Shown: positions 18,472-28,051, counted from the first letter of the stretch. The stretch: DNA of 64,000 nucleotides from Bacillus sp. ISL-7 (GCF_018613065.1 NZ_JAGGQW010000031.1:186001-250000); one strand, 5' to 3'. Program-made: numbers and translations. The notes: generated from the sequence alone by a model not told the origin.

Positions 18472-20835
18472 TTAATTATTCATTTGGTGTTTATATTTGT
18501 GATTAAATCTCATTGTAAAGTATGCGATGGTCCCAATAGAGAAGGTAAGCATAAAGCCTATTAGAATTATGAAATTTTGCCACATGAAACTGTAATCGCC
18601 ACTTGAAATAACGGCCTTAAAGCCTTGAACCGAATAGCTCATCGGCAGATAGGCATTGAAATGCTGTAAGAAGTTCGGGATTAACTCAAGCGGGAATGTC
18701 CCGGCGCTGGTAGTTAATTGTAAAATCAAGATAATAATCGCAATAAAGCGGCCAGCATCGGCAAATACCGATACAAGGAGCTGAATTAACGCGATAAACG
18801 TTAAGCTGGTTATTATTGAAAAAAGAATAAATTTTGGTAAGCTTTGTACATCTAGACCTAATCCTCCTAGAAGAATCACATCTGCCAATATAGCTTGGAA
18901 AATTCCAATTCCAGCCATGATTGAAAACTTACTAGAAAACCAGTTAAATCCATTGGCCGGAGCAATCGCTGTATCACGAAGTGGAAAGACAATTGAGAGA
19001 AGAAGTGCACCCACAAACAAGCCTAACGATAGGAAATATGGTGTAAATCCTGTTCCATAGTTTGGCACATGATTAATTTTTTCACTATCGAGCTTTACCG
19101 GGTCTGCCATCATATTATAAGTCTTTTCATTTGAGTGAACCTTAGCAACTTCTTTTCCACCTTCTGAAAGTTTATCTGCTAATTCCTTGGCCCCATTAGA
19201 AAGTTTCGATGTACCGTCTTTTAACTTCCCGGAACCATCTGCCAATTGTCCCGTTCCAGATGTTAGGGCAGACGCACCCGCTGTTAATTGATTCATACCA
19301 TTTGTAAGATCCGCGGCCCCTTTTTTCAGATTTCCCGAACCTGATGCTAATTGTCCGGTTCCCATGGTAATTTTATCAGCACCATCTGCCAATTGACTCA
19401 TCCCATCAGAAAGATTGTTAGTGCCATCTGTTAATTTTGATGCACCTGCATATAAATCATGGATCCCTTTTTGCAATTCCTGCTGACCGCCATTGACTTT
19501 GCCAATGCCGGCAATTAATTGATCAAAATAAGGAGTTGTTTGTGCTTTAATTTTATCCTCTAAGCCCTTCGATGAACCTGCTAATTTTTCATCTACCCCT
19601 GTTTTGAATTGGTTAAAGCCAGCCTCCATTTTAGGGTTAAGTTCTGATAAAATTTGCTGCTCTAACTGTTCTTTCGTTGGCGCATTATTTTTCTCATTAG
19701 CCATTATTCCTTGAACAAGTGCTGGATCCACTTTGTTCTCAATTAAGGTTTGGGCTAGTTTCTGCATTTTCTCTGTTTGTTGCGTTATTGTTTGATCCGC
19801 AATTTGGGATGCTAATGTGTTAGTTAACTGTGATTGAAATTGATCAATACCCGCATTAAGTTCTCCAACACTTCCAGTCAATTCTTTTTCAATTCCTGCA
19901 GCAATCCCTGCGGGAAGGTCACGTTTTAATTGTTCTGCACCTGTAGATACCTCCTTCGTTCCATCAATAAGCAACGGAAGATTGGCATCAGCTTTTGCCA
20001 GCCCTTTTTTCAACTCATTCGATCCTGTGGCTACTTGTTTAGAGCCGGAAGTTGCTGCTTTCACACCATAGTCGAATTCAATCGACTTTTTGGCTAAAGT
20101 AGAAAGTCCGTTATACAAATCCTTCGAACCAACTGCAAGCTTATCAGATCCGGCATCAGCTGCTTTCATTCCACCGTTAAACTCACTTGTTTTTTCAGCA
20201 AGGGTTGCAAGTCCTTCATTTAAATCCTTTGAGCCTTTTTCAAGGTCAACAGAACCATCACTTAACTGGACTGCACCATCGCTCGCCTTTACAACACCAT
20301 CGGCAAGCTCACTGATTTTATCAAATATGGTTTCAGCATAAGTTTCAGTTACCTTTTCAGCAACAGCTGTTTTGATTTTTTCTGCGGCCGTGCCGCCGAT
20401 TTGCGCAGATAAGAAGTTATAACTTTCATTAGGTGTATAAACCAATTCCAACTTTTCCGGTTGCTCATCCAATAAAGTTGTCGCATTTTTTGAAAAATCC
20501 TTCGGGATTTCGATAACCATATAATATTTCTGTTCTTTTAAGTTATCGTAGCCCTCTTTTTTATCGACAAACTCAAATCCAAATTGTTTATTTTTCTTTA
20601 GCTTAGATACTAAATCATCACCAAGCTTCAAATGGGTCCCATCGAGTGTTGCACCCGCATCTTCGTTGACAACGGCAACTGGAAGTTCATCAAGTTTTGC
20701 GTATGGATCCCAGAATGCCCATAAAAACATTCCTGCATATAATACGGGGACAAACATGACAGCAATAATTGGGATTAACACTTTTTTATTTCTTACAATA
20801 GCAAGGAGCTCCTCCTTAAATAGCATGTTTTTCAC
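18472..20835 (-). CDS. yhgE: YhgE/Pip family membrane protein
   Basis: A 787-residue protein with one N-terminal membrane helix (about 15-35). A long extracellular part is built of repeated short units such as GSKDLNEGL and GSGKLKDGTSKLSNGA. Five or so C-terminal helices follow (about 605-780). This is the ABC-2-like Pip/YhgE layout, related to phage infection proteins and to ESX-type secretion helpers. GTG start after GGAGGG. Two 25-bp palindromes upstream suggest TetR-type control, though no regulator gene is adjacent. Confidence 0.88.
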   Translation of the reverse strand: MKNMLFKEELLAIVRNKKVLIPIIAVMFVPVLYAGMFLWAFWDPYAKLDELPVAVVNEDAGATLDGTHLKLGDDLVSKLKKNKQFGFEFVDKKEGYDNLKEQKYYMVIEIPKDFSKNATTLLDEQPEKLELVYTPNESYNFLSAQIGGTAAEKIKTAVAEKVTETYAETIFDKISELADGVVKASDGAVQLSDGSVDLEKGSKDLNEGLATLAEKTSEFNGGMKAADAGSDKLAVGSKDLYNGLSTLAKKSIEFDYGVKAATSGSKQVATGSNELKKGLAKADANLPLLIDGTKEVSTGAEQLKRDLPAGIAAGIEKELTGSVGELNAGIDQFQSQLTNTLASQIADQTITQQTEKMQKLAQTLIENKVDPALVQGIMANEKNNAPTKEQLEQQILSELNPKMEAGFNQFKTGVDEKLAGSSKGLEDKIKAQTTPYFDQLIAGIGKVNGGQQELQKGIHDLYAGASKLTDGTNNLSDGMSQLADGADKITMGTGQLASGSGNLKKGAADLTNGMNQLTAGASALTSGTGQLADGSGKLKDGTSKLSNGAKELADKLSEGGKEVAKVHSNEKTYNMMADPVKLDSEKINHVPNYGTGFTPYFLSLGLFVGALLLSIVFPLRDTAIAPANGFNWFSSKFSIMAGIGIFQAILADVILLGGLGLDVQSLPKFILFSIITSLTFIALIQLLVSVFADAGRFIAIIILILQLTTSAGTFPLELIPNFLQHFNAYLPMSYSVQGFKAVISSGDYSFMWQNFIILIGFMLTFSIGTIAYFTMRFNHKYKHQMNN

Positions 20836-20857
20836 TTATGACCCTCCTTTTTCATTT

Positions 20858-20973
20858 ATGACTATTTTGTTCATTTAGTCATTTTTGTTTAAAAAATTAG
20901 GACTATCCCATAGACAACCCTAAAATTGACTATTAACCTACTTAAATTATGACCACTTGAACAATTCGGTCAT
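20858..20973. promoter_or_regulatory. Two copies of a 25-bp palindromic operator upstream of yhgE
   Basis: Copies at 20858-20882 and 20949-20973, both 25 bases, beginning ATGAC and ending GTCAT or GGTCAT. The core is TGAACAA or its complement TTGTTCA, and they are in opposite orientation. Shape and size suit a TetR-family dimer such as YhgD. Confidence 0.6.
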
Positions 20974-21019
20974 TTAATACTTTTAGAGTATACAACGATT
21001 CCTGCCTGTTTGCAAGCAG

Positions 21020-21048
21020 AAAAAAGAAGCTGTTATCAATGAACAGCT
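21020..21048 (-). terminator. Terminator after hemY
   Basis: AGCTGTT / AACAGCT stem overlapping the hemY stop, followed by TCTTTTTT on the - strand. Confidence 0.8.
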
Positions 21049-22478
21049 CCTGTTGAAAAATCTTTTCCTGTTAAAAACTCCAGGACGTCTTTGACAGCTG
21101 CCTCTCCTTGATCAATACAATCCGGAAGTCCAACACCACCATAAGAAGAACCTGCTAAAAATACACCAGGTAGATCCGTTTTCATATACTTTAAAATGTC
21201 AGCTAAACGTTGTTTATGTCCCACTGTATATTGGGGCATTGAATTTTTCCACCGTGAAATGATTGCAAAATCCGGATTCATTGTGATGTTCATCGTTTTC
21301 TTCAAGTCATCTAGTACAATCTTAATAATTCTGTCATCAGAGAGGTCTACGATGGTTTCATCTCCAGACCTCCCAACATAGCAGCGGAGTAATACTTTCC
21401 CTTTCGGTGTTGAATGATCCCATTTTTTATGTGTCCAAGTACATGCAGTGATCGAATAATCACTATTTCTTGAAACAACAAAACCTGTTCCATCGATGTC
21501 ATTTTTCACTGCCTCTTCCGGAAATGCTAAAGCTACTGTTGCTACTGATGTAGAAGGGACTGATTTCAAAGGATCAAAAAAACTATACTCTGCAAACATC
21601 GCCTGTGTTATTTTATGAGGAGTCGCTGCAATGACGCTATCTGCCACCATTGTTTCCCCATTATTGAGATAAACTTCATACTTATTCTCAACTTTGGTGA
21701 TTTTGTCTACACGATGTCCTTTTAAAATAGATATTGGATCCAATTTTGCTTCAATGCCTTCTGCAAAGGATTGAAGCCCCGTTTTAAATGTTAGGAAAGC
21801 TCCTTTAGCTTTTTCCTTACTTTCAGGTTTGCTGGGTTGGGCAGGGGTAGATTTTTTCATGCCAATGATCAGGCTTCTATATTTCTGTTCTACCTCATAG
21901 AATTGCGGGAAAGTAGACATGAGGCTTAATTGATCTATATCACCGGCATAAATCCCAGATAATAATGGTTCAATTAAATTTTCAACAACCTCATCGCCTA
22001 GTCTTCTTCTGAAGAATTCTCCTAATGATTGGTCTCTTCCGCTTTCGGACCGAGGTAAAATGAAATCTGCCGCAGCTCTTAGTTTACCAGGAATAGAAAA
22101 AAGACCTGTTGTGAGAAAAGGTCCTATTTCCGTTGGAATTCCCATGATCGAACCACCGGGCATTGAGTGAAGTTTCTCGTTAACTAAAACGAATGATTTT
22201 CCCGTGGAATTATGGACTAGTTGATCATCCATCCCTACTTCCGCAGCTAACCTGGACATACTTGTCTTTCGTGCTAAAAATGAATCTGGACCTCTCTCAA
22301 TCGTATATCCATCCCTGACAACGGTTTGCATTTTGCCACCGAGACGGTGTGATGCTTCGATGAGTTTAATTTCATAAGGGAGATTATGTTCTTGAATTGC
22401 TTTTTGAAGATAAAAAGCTGATGTGAGCCCAGCAATTCCTCCCCCAATGATGATAATCTTTTGTTTTTCTTCCGCCAC
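21036..22478 (-). CDS. hemY: Coproporphyrinogen III oxidase, FAD-dependent (HemY/CgoX)
   Basis: A 480-residue flavoprotein: FAD dinucleotide loop IIIIGGGIAGLTSAFYL at the N-terminus, ERGPDSFLARK, and the C-terminal FAD segment FLAGSSYGGVGLPDCIDQG. In Gram-positives this enzyme makes coproporphyrin III for the coproporphyrin-dependent heme route. GTG 22478 lies eight bases after AAGAAGG; the GTG three codons earlier is within the ribosome site. Last gene of hemE-hemH-hemY. Confidence 0.93.
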   Translation of the reverse strand: MAEEKQKIIIIGGGIAGLTSAFYLQKAIQEHNLPYEIKLIEASHRLGGKMQTVVRDGYTIERGPDSFLARKTSMSRLAAEVGMDDQLVHNSTGKSFVLVNEKLHSMPGGSIMGIPTEIGPFLTTGLFSIPGKLRAAADFILPRSESGRDQSLGEFFRRRLGDEVVENLIEPLLSGIYAGDIDQLSLMSTFPQFYEVEQKYRSLIIGMKKSTPAQPSKPESKEKAKGAFLTFKTGLQSFAEGIEAKLDPISILKGHRVDKITKVENKYEVYLNNGETMVADSVIAATPHKITQAMFAEYSFFDPLKSVPSTSVATVALAFPEEAVKNDIDGTGFVVSRNSDYSITACTWTHKKWDHSTPKGKVLLRCYVGRSGDETIVDLSDDRIIKIVLDDLKKTMNITMNPDFAIISRWKNSMPQYTVGHKQRLADILKYMKTDLPGVFLAGSSYGGVGLPDCIDQGEAAVKDVLEFLTGKDFSTGAVH

Positions 22479-22508
22479 GGCGCTCACCTTCTTCCACTAA
22501 TCTGAATC

Positions 22509-23441
22509 TTACTCAGCTGTCATTTTAAGAACAACAGTCGACAATGCATCAATAAATTCTTCCTTTGCATTTGGCATTTCCGGTCGATAATAGCTTACAC
22601 CTAATTCTTCCGTCACTTTTCTACATTCAAAATCATTATCATAAAGCACTTCAAGGTGTTCAGATACAAACCCTACAGGTGCAAAGACAAATGCCTTATA
22701 ATGATGCTCTTTATATAAATCCCTTGTTAAATCCTGAACATCTGGACCCAGCCAAGGCTCTGGAGTTTGCCCAGCACTTTGCCACCCAACAACGTATTTT
22801 TTTACCCCTGCCTGTTCAGCAATTAAGTCAGCTGTTTCTTTCAGTTGACTCGGATATGGATCCCCAAACTGCAGAATCTTCTCTGGCAGACTATGCGCTG
22901 AAATGATGAGTACAGCATCAGCCTTTTCTTCTTCAGGCATTTGGTCAAAGATTTTTTTAATCTTTCCTGCCCAATAATCGATAAACTTTGGTTCCTGATA
23001 CCAGCTTTCAATTGTTCTTATTTTTAGCCGGCCTAATTTTTCTGCTTCTTCTTGGGCTCTTCCATTATAGGATTTTATGCTAAAGGTTGAAAAATGCGGA
23101 GCAAGAACTATACTTACAGCCTCTTCGATTCCATCAGCATGCATTTGATGAACAGCATCTTCAATAAACGGCTGGATATGTTTTAGACCAAGATACATTT
23201 TGAATTCTATATTTTGTTGGATTTTGTTTAGATGTTCTTCGAGTTTTTCTGCTTGCTCGAGTGTGATCTTTGCCAAAGGGGAGATCCCGCCAATGGCTTC
23301 ATACCGACTGCGAAGCTCTTCAATCATTTCTGGAGTTGGCTTCCGGCCGTGGCGAATATGTGTATAGTACCCCTCTAAATCATCTAAGTTATATGGGGTA
23401 CCATATGCCATTACCAGCAGACCCATTTTCTTTCTTGTCAT
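22509..23441 (-). CDS. hemH: Ferrochelatase (coproporphyrin, CpfC)
   Basis: A 310-residue monofunctional ferrochelatase of the usual size. Catalytic His183 is in [11 protein letters not shown]; the acidic metal-handling face is in [19 protein letters not shown] and [17 protein letters not shown] are also present. It inserts iron into coproporphyrin III. ATG after GAGGTGCGGAC, 30 bases before hemY, hence the same operon. Confidence 0.95.
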   Translation of the reverse strand: MTRKKMGLLVMAYGTPYNLDDLEGYYTHIRHGRKPTPEMIEELRSRYEAIGGISPLAKITLEQAEKLEEHLNKIQQNIEFKMYLGLKHIQPFIEDAVHQMHADGIEEAVSIVLAPHFSTFSIKSYNGRAQEEAEKLGRLKIRTIESWYQEPKFIDYWAGKIKKIFDQMPEEEKADAVLIISAHSLPEKILQFGDPYPSQLKETADLIAEQAGVKKYVVGWQSAGQTPEPWLGPDVQDLTRDLYKEHHYKAFVFAPVGFVSEHLEVLYDNDFECRKVTEELGVSYYRPEMPNAKEEFIDALSTVVLKMTAE

Positions 23442-23613
23442 GTCCGCACCTCATTTTCAAGTCTCTTCGCTTTTCCGTATTCAATGTTGGACGACTGATT
23501 AGGTTGGGGGCCAATAAAAGCTGGAGTGCTCTAAATGACCCACTATCAAGCAGCCCATATTATTGTGCCAAAAAATTGGTCTGCTTACCAATTTAAAGAC
23601 TTAAGATGGAAAC

Positions 23614-24660
23614 TTAACGACTGAGTTTTGATGCTGAATACTCATGGACAAAGGAAGTTAATTTTTTCAACGTTTCTGGGTTAACTGAAGGGAATACACC
23701 GTGACCCAAATTAAAGATGTAACCATCTTGTGCCATTCCTTGGTCTAATATTGCTTTCGCTCTTTCTTCGATTACTTCCCATGGAGCTAACAAAATAGCC
23801 GGGTCAAGATTGCCTTGAACGGTTTTATGAATGCCCATTTCCCTTGCCTCGTGAATTGGCAGACGCCAATCTAAACCTACAACATCAAGTGGCAGGTCAT
23901 TCCATTCTAATGCAAGATGGCTAGCACCAACGCCGAACATAATTAATGGAACATTTTCCTCTTTTAATGAAGTAAAGATACGATTCATGACTGGCTTAAT
24001 GAAATAACGATAATCCTCTACATTGAGTGCTCCCACCCATGAATCAAAAATCTGGATGGCCCTTGCACCAGCTTTAATTTGCGACTTTACATATGTAATG
24101 ATCATGTCCGCAAGTTTCTCCATAAGTGCAAACCATGCCTTTGGCTCGGTGTACATAAACGCTTTGGTCTTATTATAGTTTTTAGAAGGGCCGCCTTCGA
24201 TCATATAACTTGCCAAAGTAAATGGTGCACCAGAAAAACCGATTAATGGCACGGATAATTGCTCTTGGGTTAATAATTTAATGGTGTCCAATACATAAGG
24301 AACATCTTCTTCTGGATTAATTTCGCCAAGTTTTTCAACATCTGCTAAAGAACGGATCGGATTGTCAATAACTGGTCCAATCCCACCTTTTATTTCTACC
24401 TCCATGCCAATCGCTGGCAGGGGTGTCATTATATCTTTATATAAAATGGCTGCATCGACGTTATATTGTTCAACAGGCAAGCGCGTTACATACGCACAAA
24501 GCTCAGGCTGGTGAGTGATTTCAAATAAGGAATACTTTTCTTTAATCTCTCTGTACTCTGGTTGTGAACGACCAGCTTGGCGCATATACCATACAGGTAC
24601 ATGGTCAGTTTTCTCACCTCTGGCTGCTTTTAAAAATGTTTCATTAATCGGTCTTGTCAT
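23614..24660 (-). CDS. hemE: Uroporphyrinogen decarboxylase
   Basis: A 348-residue HemE starting [16 protein letters not shown], with the substrate-cleft motif [14 protein letters not shown] and later [17 protein letters not shown]. It converts uroporphyrinogen III to coproporphyrinogen III. The start is set by AAAGGTGG nine bases before ATG 24660 and by the family N-terminus; open frame continues 13 codons upstream. 172 bases without a gene separate it from hemH. Confidence 0.95.
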   Translation of the reverse strand: MTRPINETFLKAARGEKTDHVPVWYMRQAGRSQPEYREIKEKYSLFEITHQPELCAYVTRLPVEQYNVDAAILYKDIMTPLPAIGMEVEIKGGIGPVIDNPIRSLADVEKLGEINPEEDVPYVLDTIKLLTQEQLSVPLIGFSGAPFTLASYMIEGGPSKNYNKTKAFMYTEPKAWFALMEKLADMIITYVKSQIKAGARAIQIFDSWVGALNVEDYRYFIKPVMNRIFTSLKEENVPLIMFGVGASHLALEWNDLPLDVVGLDWRLPIHEAREMGIHKTVQGNLDPAILLAPWEVIEERAKAILDQGMAQDGYIFNLGHGVFPSVNPETLKKLTSFVHEYSASKLSR

Positions 24661-24962
24661 TAGGGTAGTCCACCTTTCGAAAACATGTCTGTTGTCCATT
24701 TTAATATATATAGCATGAATTTAAAACTTACTGATTCTTTCTAAACTGTATTTACTATATCTATTAATCCTATTTGTGTATAGATAACGCTATTAACTGT
24801 CAAAAAAAAGTCGTTTTTATGTTTTAAAATTCGTTAAATCTGCAGGCTGACTTCCCAATATTTTTTTCACTTTTAGCTCTCACCACTTGATGCAATATTC
24901 ATATTCTGTATTACATCCAACAGGGCTATAGCCCCCCTGGGTGAAAGAAAGGAGGAAATTGT
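24661..24962. promoter_or_regulatory. Divergent promoter region between hemE and the yhfA-like gene
   Basis: About 300 bases without a gene. On the - strand TTGACA (24798-24803) and TATACA (24777-24782) are 15 bases apart, a weak hemE promoter candidate. A perfect GGGCTATAGCCC dyad lies just before the ribosome site of the + gene. No riboswitch was recognised. Confidence 0.35.
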
Positions 24963-25514
24963 ATGATTGTCGAGCTTACTGCTCTTCATTGGATATATGT
25001 GACCTTTATTGTTCTTATTATTGGGTTTATGGTAATGAGAAGGGACACATCCATTGTTTGTATCGTCGGTATTTTCCTAATTGCTATCACAGCAACCGGG
25101 TCGTTAAGTCATTCGATAAGTAGTATTTTCAACAGTTTCAGTTATGCCATTACAGAATTATTATCTACTATTCTTGTTATTTCAATAATTGTAGCGATGA
25201 GCAATACATTAACGGTAACCGGAATTAATGATGTCATGATTTCACCTTTTCGAAAACTTATTCGTAACCCCACTCTCGCCTATTGGACAATAGGAATTCT
25301 AATGATGATTATTTCCTGGTTCTTCTGGCCTTCCCCTGCTGTTGCACTTTTAGGTGCCGTCCTTCTTCCAGTTGCGATTCGAGCAGGACTTCCTGCCCTT
25401 GGTGTAGCGAATGACATCAAAGGAGTTTATTTTTTATACTATTTATTCCCTCTACAACTGCTACAAGACTTTCTTTTCTGTTTCTTTACCACAAAAGATT
25501 CCGGCTTTCTGTGA
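24963..25514 (+). pseudogene. yhfA: YhfA-like membrane transporter, truncated by the prophage
   Basis: Starts at ATG after GGAGGAAATTGT and codes four to five membrane helices up to RAGLPALGVA (about residue 150). After that the frame turns into unrelated sequence and stops at residue 183. Ion-transporter proteins of this type, such as B. subtilis YhfA (about 460 residues, same heme-yhgE neighbourhood), continue with more helices. The rest of the gene should lie beyond the right end of the prophage. Identification as yhfA rests on memory of family sequence and on locus. Confidence 0.7.
25405..25440. other. Left host-prophage junction (attachment-site region)
   Basis: Host coding sense ends around GGTGTAGCGA (25410-25420), and the stop of the first phage frame on the - strand is at 25439-25441. 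The crossover must be in this short interval. The core repeat cannot be defined without the other end. Confidence 0.65.
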
Positions 25515-25570
25515 ACTCCACACCTTGAGCATAGTTTATACTCCACTTTTTCAATCAACACTTTAAACAT
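25439..25570 (-). CDS. Small zinc-ribbon-like protein at the prophage edge
   Basis: A 43-residue protein with CSRCGVHRKPESF and, 20 residues on, CSSCRG: a four-Cys zinc knuckle of the kind seen at the ends of phage HNH proteins and in small phage proteins. ATG 25570 follows AGGAGATGATTTTA, a strong ribosome site. Its stop lies at the host junction, so it is the last gene of the prophage. Function unknown. Confidence 0.6.
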   Translation of the reverse strand: MFKVLIEKVEYKLCSRCGVHRKPESFVVKKQKRKSCSSCRGNK

Positions 25571-25585
25571 TAAAATCATCTCCTT

Positions 25586-26221
25586 TTATCTAATATCCTC
25601 TTTGGTATATACACTACAAGTGACACCATAATCTTTACAGAGTTCCTTAAGTTTTTCTTTACGATGAGATGTTAAAGTATAGAAAACGAGTGTGGGTAAG
25701 TGTCCGAATTGTTGTTGGATTAGAGGGCTTAATTTAGAGTAGAGTTCAATTTTCTTTTTGTTTTCAACCATCGATTGTGTGCGGTCAACTTCTAAAAAAT
25801 AGTAATTTCCTTTTAGAGTAAATGTAGCATCTGGAATGAGGGTGATATCCACATAGGTCAATCCGTCCTTATATTTAAATTCAATAGGTTCTTCAACCCT
25901 CCAGTCCTTAGGCGAGTAATAAAACAGATACATGTCATTTCTCATCAGATGATGGTCTATCTGTAGGTTCCATTTCATCTCCTGGTCGCTTCCGACCAAC
26001 TCCCTTCCTTTTGCGCTTAGGTAATAAATGTTCCTGCCCTCGTGAGTTCTCACTTGAAGATACTCCTTCATTTCGTTTAGGATCCTGTGAGTGTTCCGGT
26101 CTTTTCCTAGGTTGTGTCTTTTTTGTATTTGCTCCCTTGTTGCGAAGCGCATTACCTCCAAACTTAATAATATCTGTTCCTGACGAAGCTTTTTCCTCTC
26201 CACTTGAGTTAGATGATTCAT
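25586..26221 (-). CDS. Replication-relaxation family protein
   Basis: A 211-residue protein: a winged helix at about residues 12-75 (ILLSLEVMRFATREQIQ.., ..IYYLSAKGRELVG) and a restriction-fold-like second half with a FLEVDRTQS acidic motif. This is the replication-relaxation (plasmid relaxase-associated) family. The first 287 bases overlap the end of the ftsK-like gene in another frame. A ribosome site AAGGGG nine bases before ATG supports this start. The two genes probably work together on phage or plasmid-form DNA. Confidence 0.75.
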   Translation of the reverse strand: MNHLTQVERKKLRQEQILLSLEVMRFATREQIQKRHNLGKDRNTHRILNEMKEYLQVRTHEGRNIYYLSAKGRELVGSDQEMKWNLQIDHHLMRNDMYLFYYSPKDWRVEEPIEFKYKDGLTYVDITLIPDATFTLKGNYYFLEVDRTQSMVENKKKIELYSKLSPLIQQQFGHLPTLVFYTLTSHRKEKLKELCKDYGVTCSVYTKEDIR

Positions 26222-27500
26222 TAATACTTACCCCTTTCATGTACTTCTCCAAAATCCCCCACATTTGCTCATGCGAGATAAATGGAACCTGTAACTCTTT
26301 TAATTCATGGGTTTTAAATAGGGCTCTTCCTTTTACATCAGATGGCAATTCTTCAGCCCCGTAATCATCTATGGCCACTCCAGAAGCATAACCGCTTGGT
26401 AATCGAAAGCTGACTTTTGCATCAGCATTCTGCTTAATCATGCGTGGTAAAGTGTCAGCTGTTGGGTACTGGGTTGCAAATATTAAACGATACCCTAAAG
26501 CCCCAGTAAGATAAGCAATCTTTGCGAGTTGAGTCTGGCAATAATTAAGTTGTTTTTTCATCTTTTCTGGCATCCACTTTTCAGGTGCTAGTTGTGCAGC
26601 TTCATCGACAATTATGATTCTTCTTTTTTTGATGCCTGTATCTACAATATTAGAGAAAAACTTTTGACGGAAAAATACATAATCCTTTTGATATTGCTCT
26701 TCGAGTTCATCTAATAATAATGCTGCTTCTAGTGGATCAGCTGCTACTTTTTTAACCTGCTTTATTGATTCGTATCGACCAAATTCAAGCCCGCCTTTTA
26801 AATCAATAATGTAAAATTCCACGTCCTCAGGATGGGTTTCGATGAGATACGTCATCAGCATTCGTAGCATAACGGTTTTACCGAATCGAGTAGTTCCGGC
26901 CACAGTCATATGTGGAACGTGGTCTAAATTGTGCCACACCATACCATGAACCGCTCTTCCAATTGGAACGATCCAACCCTTTTTATCTTTTGGGACATTA
27001 GCATATGGGAACATTGTGGGTAATTCCTCATCGTAAACTTTTATATTTAAGGTTCGTTTAAACTCGATTTCTATAGGCTTTTGAAGGCCATCTCTAAAGA
27101 CTTTTGCTTCTTTTTCTTTTTTCTGCATGTTGGTAGCAGGTAATCCTGGTAATATAGTAAACTTATAAACAGTTCCAAGTCTTACTGCTTTTGAAGCATC
27201 AAAACATTTTTTATGTGTGACTGTTTGGGCTCCTTGGTCCCAATATACCTCTACCCCTATTTTTACTTCGTTATTACAATCTTTGCATTTGCCTTCATAC
27301 TTAGATTCAATTAATTTTATTCCATCATATATGGGCTTTTTTGATTTGTAACGAGGGGTTTTTAATTGACCGTTTTTATCTCGGATACCATAACCTACAT
27401 TCTTAAATATCATTTCAATTTTCTTCCGGTCGTTATGCTTACCTTTAGGAATGAATGCAGCTCCTGCCATCAAAGCTGGAACAATGGCCCATTCAAGCAT
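25935..27500 (-). CDS. FtsK/SpoIIIE-HerA type DNA translocase
   Basis: A 521-residue P-loop protein. It has an N-terminal hydrophobic stretch (EWAIVPALMAGAAF), a CxxC-x(19)-C segment (CKDCN) and the ATPase GTTRFGKTVMLRML. Walker B is RRIIIVDEAAQLAPE and the sensor FATQYPTADTLPR. The C-terminal 100 residues are low-complexity Lys/Arg/Ser/Glu and overlap the next gene. ATG 27500 follows AGGAGG; the frame open to 27611 crosses a structured non-coding leader and is not used. Lacks the FtsK membrane domain, so probably soluble or recruited by the small membrane proteins upstream. Confidence 0.82.
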   Translation of the reverse strand: MLEWAIVPALMAGAAFIPKGKHNDRKKIEMIFKNVGYGIRDKNGQLKTPRYKSKKPIYDGIKLIESKYEGKCKDCNNEVKIGVEVYWDQGAQTVTHKKCFDASKAVRLGTVYKFTILPGLPATNMQKKEKEAKVFRDGLQKPIEIEFKRTLNIKVYDEELPTMFPYANVPKDKKGWIVPIGRAVHGMVWHNLDHVPHMTVAGTTRFGKTVMLRMLMTYLIETHPEDVEFYIIDLKGGLEFGRYESIKQVKKVAADPLEAALLLDELEEQYQKDYVFFRQKFFSNIVDTGIKKRRIIIVDEAAQLAPEKWMPEKMKKQLNYCQTQLAKIAYLTGALGYRLIFATQYPTADTLPRMIKQNADAKVSFRLPSGYASGVAIDDYGAEELPSDVKGRALFKTHELKELQVPFISHEQMWGILEKYMKGVSINESSNSSGEEKASSGTDIIKFGGNALRNKGANTKKTQPRKRPEHSQDPKRNEGVSSSENSRGQEHLLPKRKRKGVGRKRPGDEMEPTDRPSSDEK

Positions 27501-27536
27501 TGTAATTAACCTCCTTAAAATTACCGCTGGGCAAAA

Positions 27537-27588
27537 ATTGGGAGGGGCCCCGAAAAACGACGAAGGAGTATTGGGGAGGGACCCAATA
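27537..27588. repeat. Structured leader with paired GC-rich repeats before ftsK-like gene
   Basis: Two related copies, ATTGGGAGGGGCCC at 27537 and ATTGGGGAGGGACCC at 27570. The second forms the hairpin TATTGGG..CCCAATA. The 8-bp palindrome GGGGCCCC is in the first. The rest of 27501-27672 has no gene. A nick/origin site or an mRNA control structure are both possible. Confidence 0.45.
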
Positions 27589-27672
27589 GTTTCAAATAAT
27601 CGGCACGACATTATACAAGAATTAAACCTTTATTTTACTTAAATCAGCATATGCCGATGCAAATACTTTACA

Positions 27673-27912
27673 TCACCCCACCAACAGAATGACCTTCCAG
27701 CACAACATCACAAACCCGATACCCATAGCTCCGTAACTAACCATCCGCACAAGCGTTTCATTAATGGTCACGCCAAGCTTTTCTAGAGCAATCAGTATAA
27801 TTAGAGTCAAGCCTAGACCTAAGAAGAAGATCAAGCCTCCATCTATACCGGATAGGACAGCTGCACTGGGGCCCGCCATGAATACTTTAAAAGGGATTAC
27901 TTCATATGCCAT
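27673..27912 (-). CDS. Small membrane protein, two helices
   Basis: A 79-residue protein with two hydrophobic segments (GGLIFFLGLGLTLIILIALE and MGIGFVMLCWKVILLVG). It overlaps the upstream 49-residue membrane gene by 11 bases and precedes the DNA pump gene. It may tether that pump to the membrane; this is inferred only from position. Confidence 0.65.
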   Translation of the reverse strand: MAYEVIPFKVFMAGPSAAVLSGIDGGLIFFLGLGLTLIILIALEKLGVTINETLVRMVSYGAMGIGFVMLCWKVILLVG

Positions 27913-28051
27913 GTTTTTTCACTGCCTTCCAAAAATCACTCATTTCATACTCGATTCTTTTATCATCCTGATCCTTTTGGTCATAACCTTTAACCCAGCC
28001 TAATTGATACCCAATAAATACGCCGACACCTCCGAAAAATAAACTAAACAT
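27902..28051 (-). CDS. Small membrane-anchored protein
   Basis: 49 residues: a short hydrophobic N-terminus (MFSLFFGGVGVFIGYQLGW) then a charged tail (KGYDQKDQDDKRIEYEM). ATG 28051 directly follows the TAA of the upstream gene and has GAAAGGGG before it. Overlaps the next gene by 11 bases. Function unknown. Confidence 0.6.
   Translation of the reverse strand: MFSLFFGGVGVFIGYQLGWVKGYDQKDQDDKRIEYEMSDFWKAVKKHGI

Noticed and set aside
27501..27611. Longer N-terminus of the DNA pump protein from the upstream start
   Set aside because: It would translate the hairpin region with unusual composition, and a strong ribosome site sits right before ATG 27500.
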